64,000 bases of DNA from Clostridia bacterium (GTDB lineage: Bacteria; Bacillota_A; Clostridia; Christensenellales; Borkfalkiaceae). Both the position numbers and the translations under genes were made by a program. The first letter of the stretch is position 1. Each line of letters starts with the position of its first letter. Positions 51,743 through 59,189 of the stretch are shown here, one piece after another. Location: the NCBI GenBank assembly GCA_017462825.1, contig JAFTQI010000017.1, positions 1-64,000 on the forward strand. The letters run 5' to 3'. The notes under the pieces are model-generated. The model was given only the letters and a program-made list of their open reading frames with translations. It was not told the origin of the DNA and did no database searches.

Positions 51743-52600
51743 TCAATTTTCCTTTTCCGTATCGCGAACTGAAAGCGATTCTAACGTTATTTCGTCCGCC
51801 TCTTTGATCCATTCTTCATAAAATTCCGCGATATGCCCCGTCACGATCCGTCCCACGCCGGCACTAACGAGCTTTTTATAATTTGCAAGCGTTTCCACGC
51901 CCACGACTTCCAATTTTACTCCTCCCGAAAGCTCCGTTTTTATCCGCTCGCAGCCCTGAAAATAGGGAATACTAAAATAGTCTACGCCCACTTCCGAGCA
52001 TATCCGCGCAAGTCTAGAAAGATTCGCCGTCGAGCCTCCGCAAACGGAAACTTTCAAAATCGACTTTTTCGCCAAACGCCGAATACGGCGTATTTCCCTG
52101 CGCATTTCCGCATAACGACAAGCGTTGACATAGGACGGAGCAAGTTTGACGGTCAACTGCCGCGCTTTTAAGCGCAACGCAAGTTTCGCTTCGCACGCTT
52201 TGACCTTGGACAAGGTTTCCCCGTTCCCCCCGATAATGCAGTCCGCCGAAACACCCCTTTCCGCAAATTTGGCACTGTTTTTTTCAAGCTGCAACGGAGT
52301 CACACGAAGTGCGGAAACGCGCAAACGCAACGCTTGCGCCATCGCGCGGTGCACGTCCTCTTTCTCGTCCAAAATACACACCGCGCGAGAGATTCCCTCC
52401 ATAATCGACGACACCTTTTTTTGCTTTTTATACGCGCAGTATTCCAACGCCTCACGACTCGATATCGTCAGCGCGTCGTTTTCCTTTTGCAACCTCGTTT
52501 GCAAATCTATGCTATTTTCCGCAGTTTTTTGTCTTGCAAGTAAGTCCAAATTGTCCATAACGCTTTTTTGTGAATTTTCCATGTCTTGATTATGCGACAA
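51743..52600 (-). CDS. DeoC-like TIM-barrel protein lacking aldolase residues
   Basis: Protein of 285 residues whose last 200 resemble deoxyribose-phosphate aldolase. CIIGGNGETLSKVKACEAKL aligns by eye with the DeoC VIGFPxGxTTTEVKxxEA motif, and LARICSEVGVDYFSIPYFQG with the CELAxEAGADFVKTSTGF active-site strand. The Schiff-base lysine (SIPYF instead of VKTSTGF), the partner Asp and the second lysine all appear replaced, so it is probably not an aldolase. Start at TTG 52600 after GGAGGAAGAT; the ATG further upstream has no such site. A sigma-G-like promoter (TGAGTA, 17 bp, CATAAAT) precedes it, and cwlD follows. Confidence 0.6.
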   Translation of the reverse strand: MSHNQDMENSQKSVMDNLDLLARQKTAENSIDLQTRLQKENDALTISSREALEYCAYKKQKKVSSIMEGISRAVCILDEKEDVHRAMAQALRLRVSALRVTPLQLEKNSAKFAERGVSADCIIGGNGETLSKVKACEAKLALRLKARQLTVKLAPSYVNACRYAEMRREIRRIRRLAKKSILKVSVCGGSTANLSRLARICSEVGVDYFSIPYFQGCERIKTELSGGVKLEVVGVETLANYKKLVSAGVGRIVTGHIAEFYEEWIKEADEITLESLSVRDTEKEN

Positions 52601-52651
52601 ATCTTCCTCCGCTATTCCATAAATATCCAATTTATGACAATAGAAATCCTG

Positions 52652-52657
52652 TATACT
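52652..52657 (+). promoter_or_regulatory. -10 element 6 nt before a small membrane-protein gene
   Basis: TATACT followed by 6 nt and the ATG at 52664. The -35 region is poor. The same DNA on the minus strand carries the possible promoter of the DeoC-like gene. Confidence 0.4.
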
Positions 52658-52663
52658 CAAACC

Positions 52664-52948
52664 ATGCGGTATCATTCTAATCTTTTAGCCTATAGCGGTA
52701 TAATCGGCGGGCTTCTAATTTTTCTATTATTTCTTTTTTGTTTCGTATGCGTACACGTTGCCAAGTACGCAAAGCTCGGCTGGCAAACTCAGCGCAAAAA
52801 GCCGCCCGAAAAAAAGCAGCCTGACCCTACACCGCCAAAACAAGAAAAGCCCGCCGTCGCGAGCGAGCCCATTTATTACATCGTAGAAAGAAAAAAAGCG
52901 CGCGCAAAGCACCGTTACAGCGAGCCTAGAGAAATTCGTTTTAAATAG
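52664..52948 (+). CDS. Small single-pass membrane protein, probably leaderless
   Basis: Protein of 94 residues: MRYHSNLLAYSG, then one hydrophobic helix (IIGGLLIFLLFLFCFVCVHV), then a Lys/Pro-rich cytosolic tail with KKPPEKKQPDPTPPKQEK. No family recognised. No ribosome-binding site; TATACT ends 6 nt before the ATG. It is divergent from the DeoC-like gene and convergent with rsfS, with a perfect palindrome in between. It may be expressed with the neighbouring spore genes, but that is context only. Confidence 0.55.
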   Translation: MRYHSNLLAYSGIIGGLLIFLLFLFCFVCVHVAKYAKLGWQTQRKKPPEKKQPDPTPPKQEKPAVASEPIYYIVERKKARAKHRYSEPREIRFK

Positions 52949-52960
52949 CCTAATTTAATT

Positions 52961-52995
52961 GGGGGCGTGTACGCGTTCGACGCGTACACGCCCCC
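52961..52995. terminator. Perfect 15-bp hairpin between convergent genes
   Basis: GGGGGCGTGTACGCG-TTCGA-CGCGTACACGCCCCC lies between the ends of the small membrane-protein gene and rsfS. Neither side has a clean T-run, so it is either a strong but atypical bidirectional terminator or a protein-binding site. Confidence 0.65.
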
Positions 52996-53002
52996 ATTCC
53001 TT

Positions 53003-53398
53003 TTACTTCGTTTCCGTTTTCCCTGAAACCAGTTCTCCCGTTTTATCGTCGTATCTTTCGATGTTTTCACCGTCCATCCAAAGCCGTTCCAAATGATAAA
53101 AAAGACGGGTCTCGTCGTTGAAGATATGCACGATGACGTCGCCGTAATCCACAACCGCCCAACGTCCGTCGCGCACGCCCTCCGTACGGGTAGGCACTAC
53201 GCCTAAGTTCTTTTCCACGAGTTCTTCCACTCTCTCGCCCATCGCGCGAATTTGCGGCGCATTGCTTCCGCTCGCGATAACGAAATAATCGCAAAGATCC
53301 GTTTTCTCGCGTACGTACAAAGCAACAATATCCTTGCCCAGTTTATCCGACAACGCGTTGCAAACTTCCAATACCAATTTCTTACTCGTAATTTCCAT
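53003..53398 (-). CDS. rsfS: Ribosomal silencing factor RsfS
   Basis: Protein of 131 residues of the RsfS/Iojap family, which binds uL14 and blocks 30S-50S joining under starvation. Conserved core: LCDYFVIASGSNAPQIRAM and the GRWAVVDYGDVIVHIFNDET segment. Start at 53398 (MEITSKKLVLEV) after GGAGAGGA; a longer in-frame start overlaps the end of the upstream gene. It lies 16 nt after the NadD-YqeK gene, the usual nadD-yqeK-rsfS order. Confidence 0.95.
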   Translation of the reverse strand: MEITSKKLVLEVCNALSDKLGKDIVALYVREKTDLCDYFVIASGSNAPQIRAMGERVEELVEKNLGVVPTRTEGVRDGRWAVVDYGDVIVHIFNDETRLFYHLERLWMDGENIERYDDKTGELVSGKTETK

Positions 53399-53414
53399 AA
53401 AATCCTCTCCAAGA

Positions 53415-54554
53415 TTATTTTTTTCGATAAAATTCATACGCCTGCTTGGTCAACGGATAGATTTCTCCGCCCTTTTTCTCCAAAAACAATAGCGTCTCCA
53501 AAAGCGCACGTTCTAAGCACTCGTCCAAGCCCTTTACAAAAAACAGTTCGCGTAAAATATCTACCACGTCATACTGCCTTTCTTCTTCAAGCATATCCGC
53601 CAAAAAAATCAATTTTTCGAGCGCGCTCATATTCGGTCGCCCGCTTGTATGATAACGTATTGCGTTCAAAACATTCTCGTCTTGCACGTGAAACGAATGC
53701 TCCGCCACGTACGCGCCTTGAAATTGATGCAAAACTTCTTTTGGAATTTCTCCCCACTCTAAAGGTGGTTCGAATCCACCTAATTCCTTTGCCGTCGGCT
53801 CTAAATTTTTCGCGCAATCGTGGAAAAGCGCCGCCACAATCGCCTTATCTTCGAGAATTCCAAACCGCCGCGCGTTCTTCGCCGCAAACTGTGCCACGCG
53901 TACGCTATGCGCGCGTCTACTTTCTTTTTCTAAGCCAAGCGCTTGGCGTGCAAACGGAATTTCATACAAACCGTTTCTTTCGATATATTCCGTGACCTTT
54001 TCGGGTAAAAATGCACTTAAATCCATACCTGCCCCCGCCAAAACGCGGATTTTTGTGGAGGAAACGTCTTTGCCATTGTAGCGGATAACAGCAAAATTTT
54101 TTCCAAATCTCTCAAAAAATTTTATTTGCTCGGCCTCTATCCACTCGTCCTTTTCATTTCTCGCGCAAACCGCAAGAGTCGCGTTTTGAAGAATATCTTC
54201 GGGATTTTTCCAAGTCGGAAAATTGCGGAGCATATCCGTTCCTACGAGCAAAAAAATCTCGTCGCCACGAAAGCGGTCTTTAAAATATCGACAGGTGAGA
54301 TAGGTATAGCTCGTGCCTTTTTGCGCAATTTCGTAATCGCTCACCTCCACGCCGTCTATCCCTTCGAACGCCAAGCTGCACATACGCAAACGATTCGCGT
54401 CGGGCGTGAGTCTTTTCCCTTGCTTGTGCGGGGGCTGAAAAGCTGGCATAACGAGAAGTTTGTCTAAACCCAAGCTCCTCATTCCCTCTCTCACTAAATT
54501 GACGTGCTCGTTGTGCACGGGATCGAACGATCCGCCAAAGATGCCTATTTTCAT
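53415..54554 (-). CDS. nadD: NadD-YqeK fusion: NaMN adenylyltransferase plus HD phosphohydrolase
   Basis: Protein of 379 residues made of two enzymes normally encoded side by side. Residues 1-195 are NadD (nicotinate-mononucleotide adenylyltransferase): GIFGGSFDPVHNEHVNL, MPAFQPPHKQ and YNGKDVSSTKIR. Residues 200-379 are a YqeK-type HD domain: RRAHSVRVAQFA, AALFHDCAKN, and RYHTSGRPNMSALEKLIFLA. In Bacillota YqeK hydrolyses Ap4A. The fusion is in frame with no sign of a lost stop. First gene of a unit with rsfS, behind a consensus promoter. Confidence 0.93.
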   Translation of the reverse strand: MKIGIFGGSFDPVHNEHVNLVREGMRSLGLDKLLVMPAFQPPHKQGKRLTPDANRLRMCSLAFEGIDGVEVSDYEIAQKGTSYTYLTCRYFKDRFRGDEIFLLVGTDMLRNFPTWKNPEDILQNATLAVCARNEKDEWIEAEQIKFFERFGKNFAVIRYNGKDVSSTKIRVLAGAGMDLSAFLPEKVTEYIERNGLYEIPFARQALGLEKESRRAHSVRVAQFAAKNARRFGILEDKAIVAALFHDCAKNLEPTAKELGGFEPPLEWGEIPKEVLHQFQGAYVAEHSFHVQDENVLNAIRYHTSGRPNMSALEKLIFLADMLEEERQYDVVDILRELFFVKGLDECLERALLETLLFLEKKGGEIYPLTKQAYEFYRKK

Positions 54555-54580
54555 ACCCTTTTTACCCTGATTTTTTCTTC

Positions 54581-54609
54581 ATTATACTATATATTAAGCG
54601 GTTTTTCAA
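54581..54609 (-). promoter_or_regulatory. Sigma-A promoter of nadD-yqeK
   Basis: Minus strand: TTGAAA (54604-54609), 17-bp spacer, TATAAT (54581-54586). Confidence 0.83.
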
Positions 54610-54673
54610 GTTTTTTAAAGAAAAAAAACACCCTTTTCGTTTAAGATTTATTTTTTCCGTCAAAAATGCTACT

Positions 54674-55423
54674 ATGAAAAAAATCGCTTTTATCTCCGAC
54701 GTATTCTTTTCCTTTTTTGTCGGCTCGCTATTCACACTTTGTTTCTTCCGTTTTTTACGGCTGACTTTTTGGCTTTCCGTGTTTCTTTCCGCTTTTTGCG
54801 GTGGGCTGACCGCCTTTTCCGCATGGGCAATTTTAAGCTCTAAGCGCAATCGGCTGTTTTTAAAAAAGTCGGACGAGGCGGAAAAAGAAAAACTCCTTTT
54901 TCATCTTGCCCTACTTTCCGACAAGGAAAAAACGGATTTCTTCCAAAACGTTCTCTCCAAGACCAACCCCACCCAGCGCGTAGGGCATTTACGCCTATCC
55001 AGCCCCACGGAATTTTTCTTTTTGCATTTTAAACTCTCGTCCGTCACGCCCGACGACGTAGCAAACTACGCGCGCTTGAAAACCGCAAAGCAAAAAATCT
55101 TACTTTGTTCAACCATACCTGACGAAGTACTCCCACTTTGCGAAAGACTGCATATCGACGTCCGATCGGGAACTCGCGTCTACGATTTCCTTAAAACGGA
55201 AAACGCGCTCCCTGAAAATTATCTAGGCGAAGAAGATCCGTCCACCCGTCACAAACACCGTTTTCGGCTTTGCTTCTCCAAAAACAACGCCAAACGATTT
55301 CTTCTTTGCGGGGGACTTATCCTGCTTTCGTCTTTCCTAACGCCCTTTCCTTTTTATTATATCGTCTTTGGCGCAATTCTACTCTTTACCGCCGTTTTTG
55401 TGCGGATTTTTGGACGGCAATAG
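54674..55423 (+). CDS. Hypothetical membrane protein
   Basis: Protein of 249 residues with two hydrophobic segments near residues 5-55 and two near 205-245. A soluble middle domain begins with a charged helix (SDEAEKEKLLFHLALLSDKE). No family recognised. The ATG at 54674 has no ribosome-binding site and I cannot identify a convincing promoter. It is convergent with nnr, whose end is 2 nt away, and divergent from nadD. Confidence 0.6.
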   Translation: MKKIAFISDVFFSFFVGSLFTLCFFRFLRLTFWLSVFLSAFCGGLTAFSAWAILSSKRNRLFLKKSDEAEKEKLLFHLALLSDKEKTDFFQNVLSKTNPTQRVGHLRLSSPTEFFFLHFKLSSVTPDDVANYARLKTAKQKILLCSTIPDEVLPLCERLHIDVRSGTRVYDFLKTENALPENYLGEEDPSTRHKHRFRLCFSKNNAKRFLLCGGLILLSSFLTPFPFYYIVFGAILLFTAVFVRIFGRQ

Positions 55424-55425
55424 TC

Positions 55426-56946
55426 TTAAACGGACAAAAATGCCCCACCCAGGTACGAGATGACGTCCGTTGCAGTCAATGAATATTCCCCTTTTTCAGC
55501 CGTGCCAAGCACCGCCGCTTTCCCAACGAGAAAAGCGGCGCAAACACCACCGTCGAATACGTCCGCTCCGCTCGCGCAAAGACCCGCAATCACCCCCGAC
55601 AACACGTCGCCGCTGCCGCCTTTGGCAAGACCTGCATTTCCCGCCGTCACCAAAACGGTCTTTTCGCCGTCCGTCACAATCGAGGACGCGCCTTTCAAAA
55701 GGATTACCGAGCGAGTTTTATTCGCAAATTCGACCGACGAAGACAAACTCGCTTGCAGGATTTTTTCCATAGGCAAACCCGACAATCTTGAAAATTCTTT
55801 TGCGTGCGGAGTCAACACGGCTTCGCATTTTTTCTCGCGCAATAGTCCAATAACGCTATCCGCACTATATTGCGCCAAACTATTCAGTCCGTCCGCGTCC
55901 AAAAGGAGCTTGCCCGTATAATTTTTTAATAAGTATTCCGCGCCTTGCGCCACTTGCTCGGATACGCCCATACCCATACCGTAAGCAATCGAATCATAAG
56001 CAAGCAGTTCCGCCGCTTTTTCTTCATTGAACTCGTACCTGTCCCCGTTGTTTGACGGTTTTAACAAAATTTCAGGGGCTTTCAATACATAATACGGCAA
56101 AATTCCGCTTGGCAGGTATAAAGTGGTATATCCCGCGCCTGAGCGCAAGCACGCCGAAGCCGATAAATACGCCGCGCCCGTATATTCTAAGCTTCCCGCC
56201 ACGATCGCCGCCCGACCGTAAGTGCCTTTGTGCGAATTCCGTTTTCGCATAGGCAACCTATTTTTTACATACTCAAAATCCGCCAATTCGACATAGGGAA
56301 AAGCGCTCTTTTCACCGTCCGTTTCAGGCAAGGAAATCCCAATATCCACTCTCTTGACTTCCCCCGAATAATCGAGTCCGTCCTGCAAAAAAGCGCCGAT
56401 TTTATATTCGCCGATACAAAGGGTGACGTCAGCGTAAACCGCGCCGGCTTCCGCTTTCCCGTTCCCGCCGTTAATCCCGGAGGGGATATCCGCCGAAAGC
56501 ACTTTCGCGCCCCCTTTCTTCCTTGCGTTTATCTCTTGCACAACGGAAAAATTCTCTCCCTGTAAACTGCCGTGAAAGCCTGTACCGAACAAACAATCCA
56601 CAATCACTGCGTAGTCCTTTTTAGGGAATGCCTCATACGTTTTACCGCCGATTTCCATCCAACGCTCGCGATTATACGCGCAGTCGTTCGATAGTTTTTT
56701 CGCAAAAAACAACACGTCCACGTCATACCCGCGCGTTTGTAAAATCCGCGCGCAAACAAACCCGTCGCCACCGTTATTTCCACCGCCGCATACACACAAA
56801 ACCGCGCCTGTTTTAGAAAATTTTTCGGTTTCTTTTGCCAAAGCCTCTCCCGCGCGTTCCATTAAGGTGCGTGCGGGCGTTCCCAAAACGTTGATAGTAT
56901 AGCTATCCGCCTCGCGCATTTGTTCGTTTGTCAATAGATATTTCAC
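55426..56946 (-). CDS. nnr: Bifunctional NAD(P)HX epimerase/dehydratase
   Basis: Metabolite-repair enzyme of 506 residues. Residues 1-215 form the YjeF_N epimerase domain (MREADSYTINVLGTPARTLM, CGGGNNGGDGFVCARIL). Residues about 225-506 are the ribokinase-like ADP/ATP-dependent dehydratase (KGTYGRAAIVAGSLEYTGAA, LDADGLNSLAQYS, LTPHAKEFSRL, AGNAGLAKGGSGDVLSGVIA). It restores hydrated NAD(P)H. It begins with GTG at 56946, overlapping the birA stop by 4 nt (GTGA). Confidence 0.95.
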   Translation of the reverse strand: MKYLLTNEQMREADSYTINVLGTPARTLMERAGEALAKETEKFSKTGAVLCVCGGGNNGGDGFVCARILQTRGYDVDVLFFAKKLSNDCAYNRERWMEIGGKTYEAFPKKDYAVIVDCLFGTGFHGSLQGENFSVVQEINARKKGGAKVLSADIPSGINGGNGKAEAGAVYADVTLCIGEYKIGAFLQDGLDYSGEVKRVDIGISLPETDGEKSAFPYVELADFEYVKNRLPMRKRNSHKGTYGRAAIVAGSLEYTGAAYLSASACLRSGAGYTTLYLPSGILPYYVLKAPEILLKPSNNGDRYEFNEEKAAELLAYDSIAYGMGMGVSEQVAQGAEYLLKNYTGKLLLDADGLNSLAQYSADSVIGLLREKKCEAVLTPHAKEFSRLSGLPMEKILQASLSSSVEFANKTRSVILLKGASSIVTDGEKTVLVTAGNAGLAKGGSGDVLSGVIAGLCASGADVFDGGVCAAFLVGKAAVLGTAEKGEYSLTATDVISYLGGAFLSV

Positions 56947-57653
56947 GCTCTATCCTCCATTCTAACAGACACCTCCGCTGCCGCAAAACGGCGAGTTTCA
57001 CCGTCGATTTCCGCGAGCAAACCGCCCTCATCGTCTACAGAAACAAGCCTACCGTGTACGCGTTCATCACCGATTAATATCGTCGCATACTCGCCCATAT
57101 AGCCAAGATAGGAACGGTATTCGTCCATACCGTAGCCTTTGGATAATTCCTTTATCAAACGCTTAGAAACCGCTTTTACGGAAAACTTTTTCCCCGTCGA
57201 TTGAAAAATACTCGTCGCAATTTCTTGCAGTTCCTTGGACAATTCGTTGTGCACGTTAATTCCAATGCCCACGACGGACGATTCTACAAAACTCCCCGAA
57301 AAGACGTTTTCAATTAAAATTCCGCAAATCTTTTTCCCGTTTACGTGGATATCGTTCACCCATTTAATTTTCGGCGCGAGCTTATAATGCTCCAACGTCT
57401 TACAAACGGCGACCGCCGCCCCCGCCATAATTTTAAAGGCTTCCGCGGCTAGCAACTGCTTGTGAAAGGTCAAGCGGGATAAATACACCCCGCCGCGCCC
57501 CGAGTCAAAGGAGCGTCCCTTTGTTCCCCTGCCCCGCGTTTGGCGAGAAGCGATTGCAATTAAATTTTCTTTTTTACTCCGCAGTTCTTTGACGTAATCG
57601 TTTGTCGAATCCAATTCATCAAAGCGAAGTATGCGGTGTTTTTTTTCTTTCAT
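56943..57653 (-). CDS. birA: Biotin--[acetyl-CoA-carboxylase] ligase
   Basis: Ligase of 236 residues that attaches biotin to carrier proteins. It lacks the N-terminal DNA-binding domain of E. coli BirA, so it is not expected to be a repressor. Motifs: LDSTNDYVKEL, the biotin-binding loop SRQTRGRGTKGRSFDSGRGG, KWVNDIHVNGKKICGILIEN and VVGIGINVHN, followed by a C-terminal SH3-like domain. Start at 57653 (MKEKKHRILRF), preceded by GGGCAGG; a start 15 nt upstream is also open. Middle gene of recX-birA-nnr. Confidence 0.95.
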   Translation of the reverse strand: MKEKKHRILRFDELDSTNDYVKELRSKKENLIAIASRQTRGRGTKGRSFDSGRGGVYLSRLTFHKQLLAAEAFKIMAGAAVAVCKTLEHYKLAPKIKWVNDIHVNGKKICGILIENVFSGSFVESSVVGIGINVHNELSKELQEIATSIFQSTGKKFSVKAVSKRLIKELSKGYGMDEYRSYLGYMGEYATILIGDERVHGRLVSVDDEGGLLAEIDGETRRFAAAEVSVRMEDRA

Positions 57654-57674
57654 TGCGTACCTGCCCACCCCGTT

Positions 57675-58298
57675 TTAGTCGTCTTCACAATTTTGCATGG
57701 AAGAAAGCGCCGATTTTGCGATCTCATAATCATAGCCTTTACTCATCAAATAGCGATAAGCCTTTTGCAACGTTTGCACGTCGAGAGGCTTTCCGCGCAT
57801 ATACTTTTGAAGCAGGGTTTTCGCCGCTTCCAGCTCCGTTTCCTCGTCCAGATCTTCCAAAGCAGCGTCAATTTCCTGCTCGGAAATCCCCTTGCTTCTC
57901 AGTTCCATTTTAATCAGCCTGCCGCCCTTTTTCTTTATTGCGCTTTCCACGTACGCTTCGGCATATTCGCCGTCGTTAAGGAATCCGTACGAGCGGAGTT
58001 TTTCCACCGTGTAATCGGCAACGGCGGGCAAATACCCCTTCTTCCCGAGAAAGGCGCGGATCTCTTTTTCCGTTTTCCGCGTGGCGGACAAATGGGTCAA
58101 CGCCTTATCAAACGCCGCGCTTTTCTCGCTTTCCATTTGGATTTCTTCCAAGCGCTCTTGCGTGATTTCCTGCCCGACCTTTAATCGGTTGCTCAACGCC
58201 GCGTCCACGCGCAAACCGCACGCAAACCGCCCGTCCACGTACACGCTACACCGCGTTTTATCTTTTGTTTGCACCGTGATCGCCGTAATCTCGCTCAA
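57675..58298 (-). CDS. recX: Regulatory protein RecX
   Basis: RecA modulator of 207 residues made of three-helix repeats. Typical segments: LTHLSATRKTEKEIRAFLGK, KLRSYGFLNDGEYAEAYVES and MELRSKGISEQEIDAALED. I place the start at TTG 58298, 7 nt after GGAAGGAG. The ATG at 58337 overlaps the -10 element of a strong promoter (TTGACA, 17 bp, TACAAT), so it cannot be on the main transcript. First gene of recX-birA-nnr, divergent from the phosphoribosyltransferase gene. Confidence 0.87.
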   Translation of the reverse strand: MSEITAITVQTKDKTRCSVYVDGRFACGLRVDAALSNRLKVGQEITQERLEEIQMESEKSAAFDKALTHLSATRKTEKEIRAFLGKKGYLPAVADYTVEKLRSYGFLNDGEYAEAYVESAIKKKGGRLIKMELRSKGISEQEIDAALEDLDEETELEAAKTLLQKYMRGKPLDVQTLQKAYRYLMSKGYDYEIAKSALSSMQNCEDD

Positions 58299-58335
58299 AA
58301 TGCCGCTCCTTCCTTTCGTTGGTTTTCTTTCTTCC

Positions 58336-58364
58336 ATTGTACCACCAAATTTGTAAAATGTCAA
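58336..58364 (-). promoter_or_regulatory. Sigma-A promoter of recX-birA-nnr
   Basis: Minus strand: TTGACA (58359-58364), 17-bp spacer, TACAAT (58336-58341). It overlaps an in-frame ATG that must therefore be discounted. Confidence 0.8.
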
Positions 58365-58397
58365 CGCGTAAAGTTTAGAAGAATTGTAAAGAAATCG

Positions 58398-58426
58398 TTT
58401 ACTTTTTTTGAAAAGTATGCTACAAT
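58398..58426 (+). promoter_or_regulatory. Promoter of the phosphoribosyltransferase gene
   Basis: TTTACT (58398-58403), 17-bp spacer, TACAAT (58421-58426). Confidence 0.7.
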
Positions 58427-58456
58427 ACAAATAGACAAAAGTCAAGGAGAACGGAA

Positions 58457-59002
58457 ATGAAAACTTACACCGTAGATATAAGAGGTTTCAAAGCAGATTT
58501 GCCCATAATGCAGCTTCCCAGTGGGATTGGCATCGCGTTTTTTAATTTACACGGCGACAGTGCGCTTACCGAGCATTGCGGGAAAGAACTCGCAAAAGAA
58601 CTTGCGGACTGCGACGTACTTATTACTGCGGAATCAAAAGGTTTACAACTCACCCATTGCACAGCAAGAGAGCTTGGGCAAAGATATTACGCAGTAGCGA
58701 GAAAATCCAAGAAACTTTATATGCAAGACGGGATTGAAATGCCGATTAAATCTTCCATTACGACGGGTAAAGAACAATGCATGTACCTTTCCCAACATGA
58801 CGTGAACTTGATTAAAGGTAAAAAGGTCGGCATTGTGGACGACGTAGTTTCGACGGGTGCGTCTTTAAAAGGATTGGAAGGGCTTGTCGAAAAAGCGGGC
58901 GGTATTATCCACAAAAAGGCGTTTGTACTCGCGGAAGACGTTGCAGCGAATAGAAAAGACGTTATTTTCTTGGCAAGTATACCAATTTTTACCGACATGT
59001 GA
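58457..59002 (+). CDS. Purine phosphoribosyltransferase, APRT-like
   Basis: Protein of 181 residues with a type I phosphoribosyltransferase fold. The PRPP loop is KKVGIVDDVVSTGASLKGLE (residues 123-142). DVLITAESKGLQLTHCTARE matches the flexible region of adenine/xanthine phosphoribosyltransferases, and the family is usually annotated as adenine phosphoribosyltransferase. It lacks the exact VDDLLATGGT form, so the base is not certain. AAGGAG lies before the ATG. It is monocistronic, divergent from recX, with its own terminator. Confidence 0.85.
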   Translation: MKTYTVDIRGFKADLPIMQLPSGIGIAFFNLHGDSALTEHCGKELAKELADCDVLITAESKGLQLTHCTARELGQRYYAVARKSKKLYMQDGIEMPIKSSITTGKEQCMYLSQHDVNLIKGKKVGIVDDVVSTGASLKGLEGLVEKAGGIIHKKAFVLAEDVAANRKDVIFLASIPIFTDM

Positions 59003-59037
59003 GAATAACGCCCCTTAAAAAATGAAATTTTTTACGA

Positions 59038-59074
59038 AAGCGGCAACTTTTTCAGGTTGTCGCTTATTTTTTTT
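59038..59074 (+). terminator. Terminator of the phosphoribosyltransferase gene
   Basis: Stem AAGCGGCAAC/GTTGTCGCTT (59038-59065), then a run of eight T residues. Confidence 0.85.
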
Positions 59075-59084
59075 ACAAAAAGGC

Positions 59085-59113
59085 TTGTTTTTTTTGTCTT
59101 TATCGTTTATAAT
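59085..59113 (+). promoter_or_regulatory. Promoter of the anchored repeat protein gene
   Basis: TTGTTT (59085-59090), 17-bp spacer, TATAAT (59108-59113). Confidence 0.7.
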
Positions 59114-59189
59114 ATAAATACTATTTTGTTTTATAATACGGGCGAGCACGCGTGTTCTCTCGTTTTCAACAAAAAAAAGGAGTACGTAT

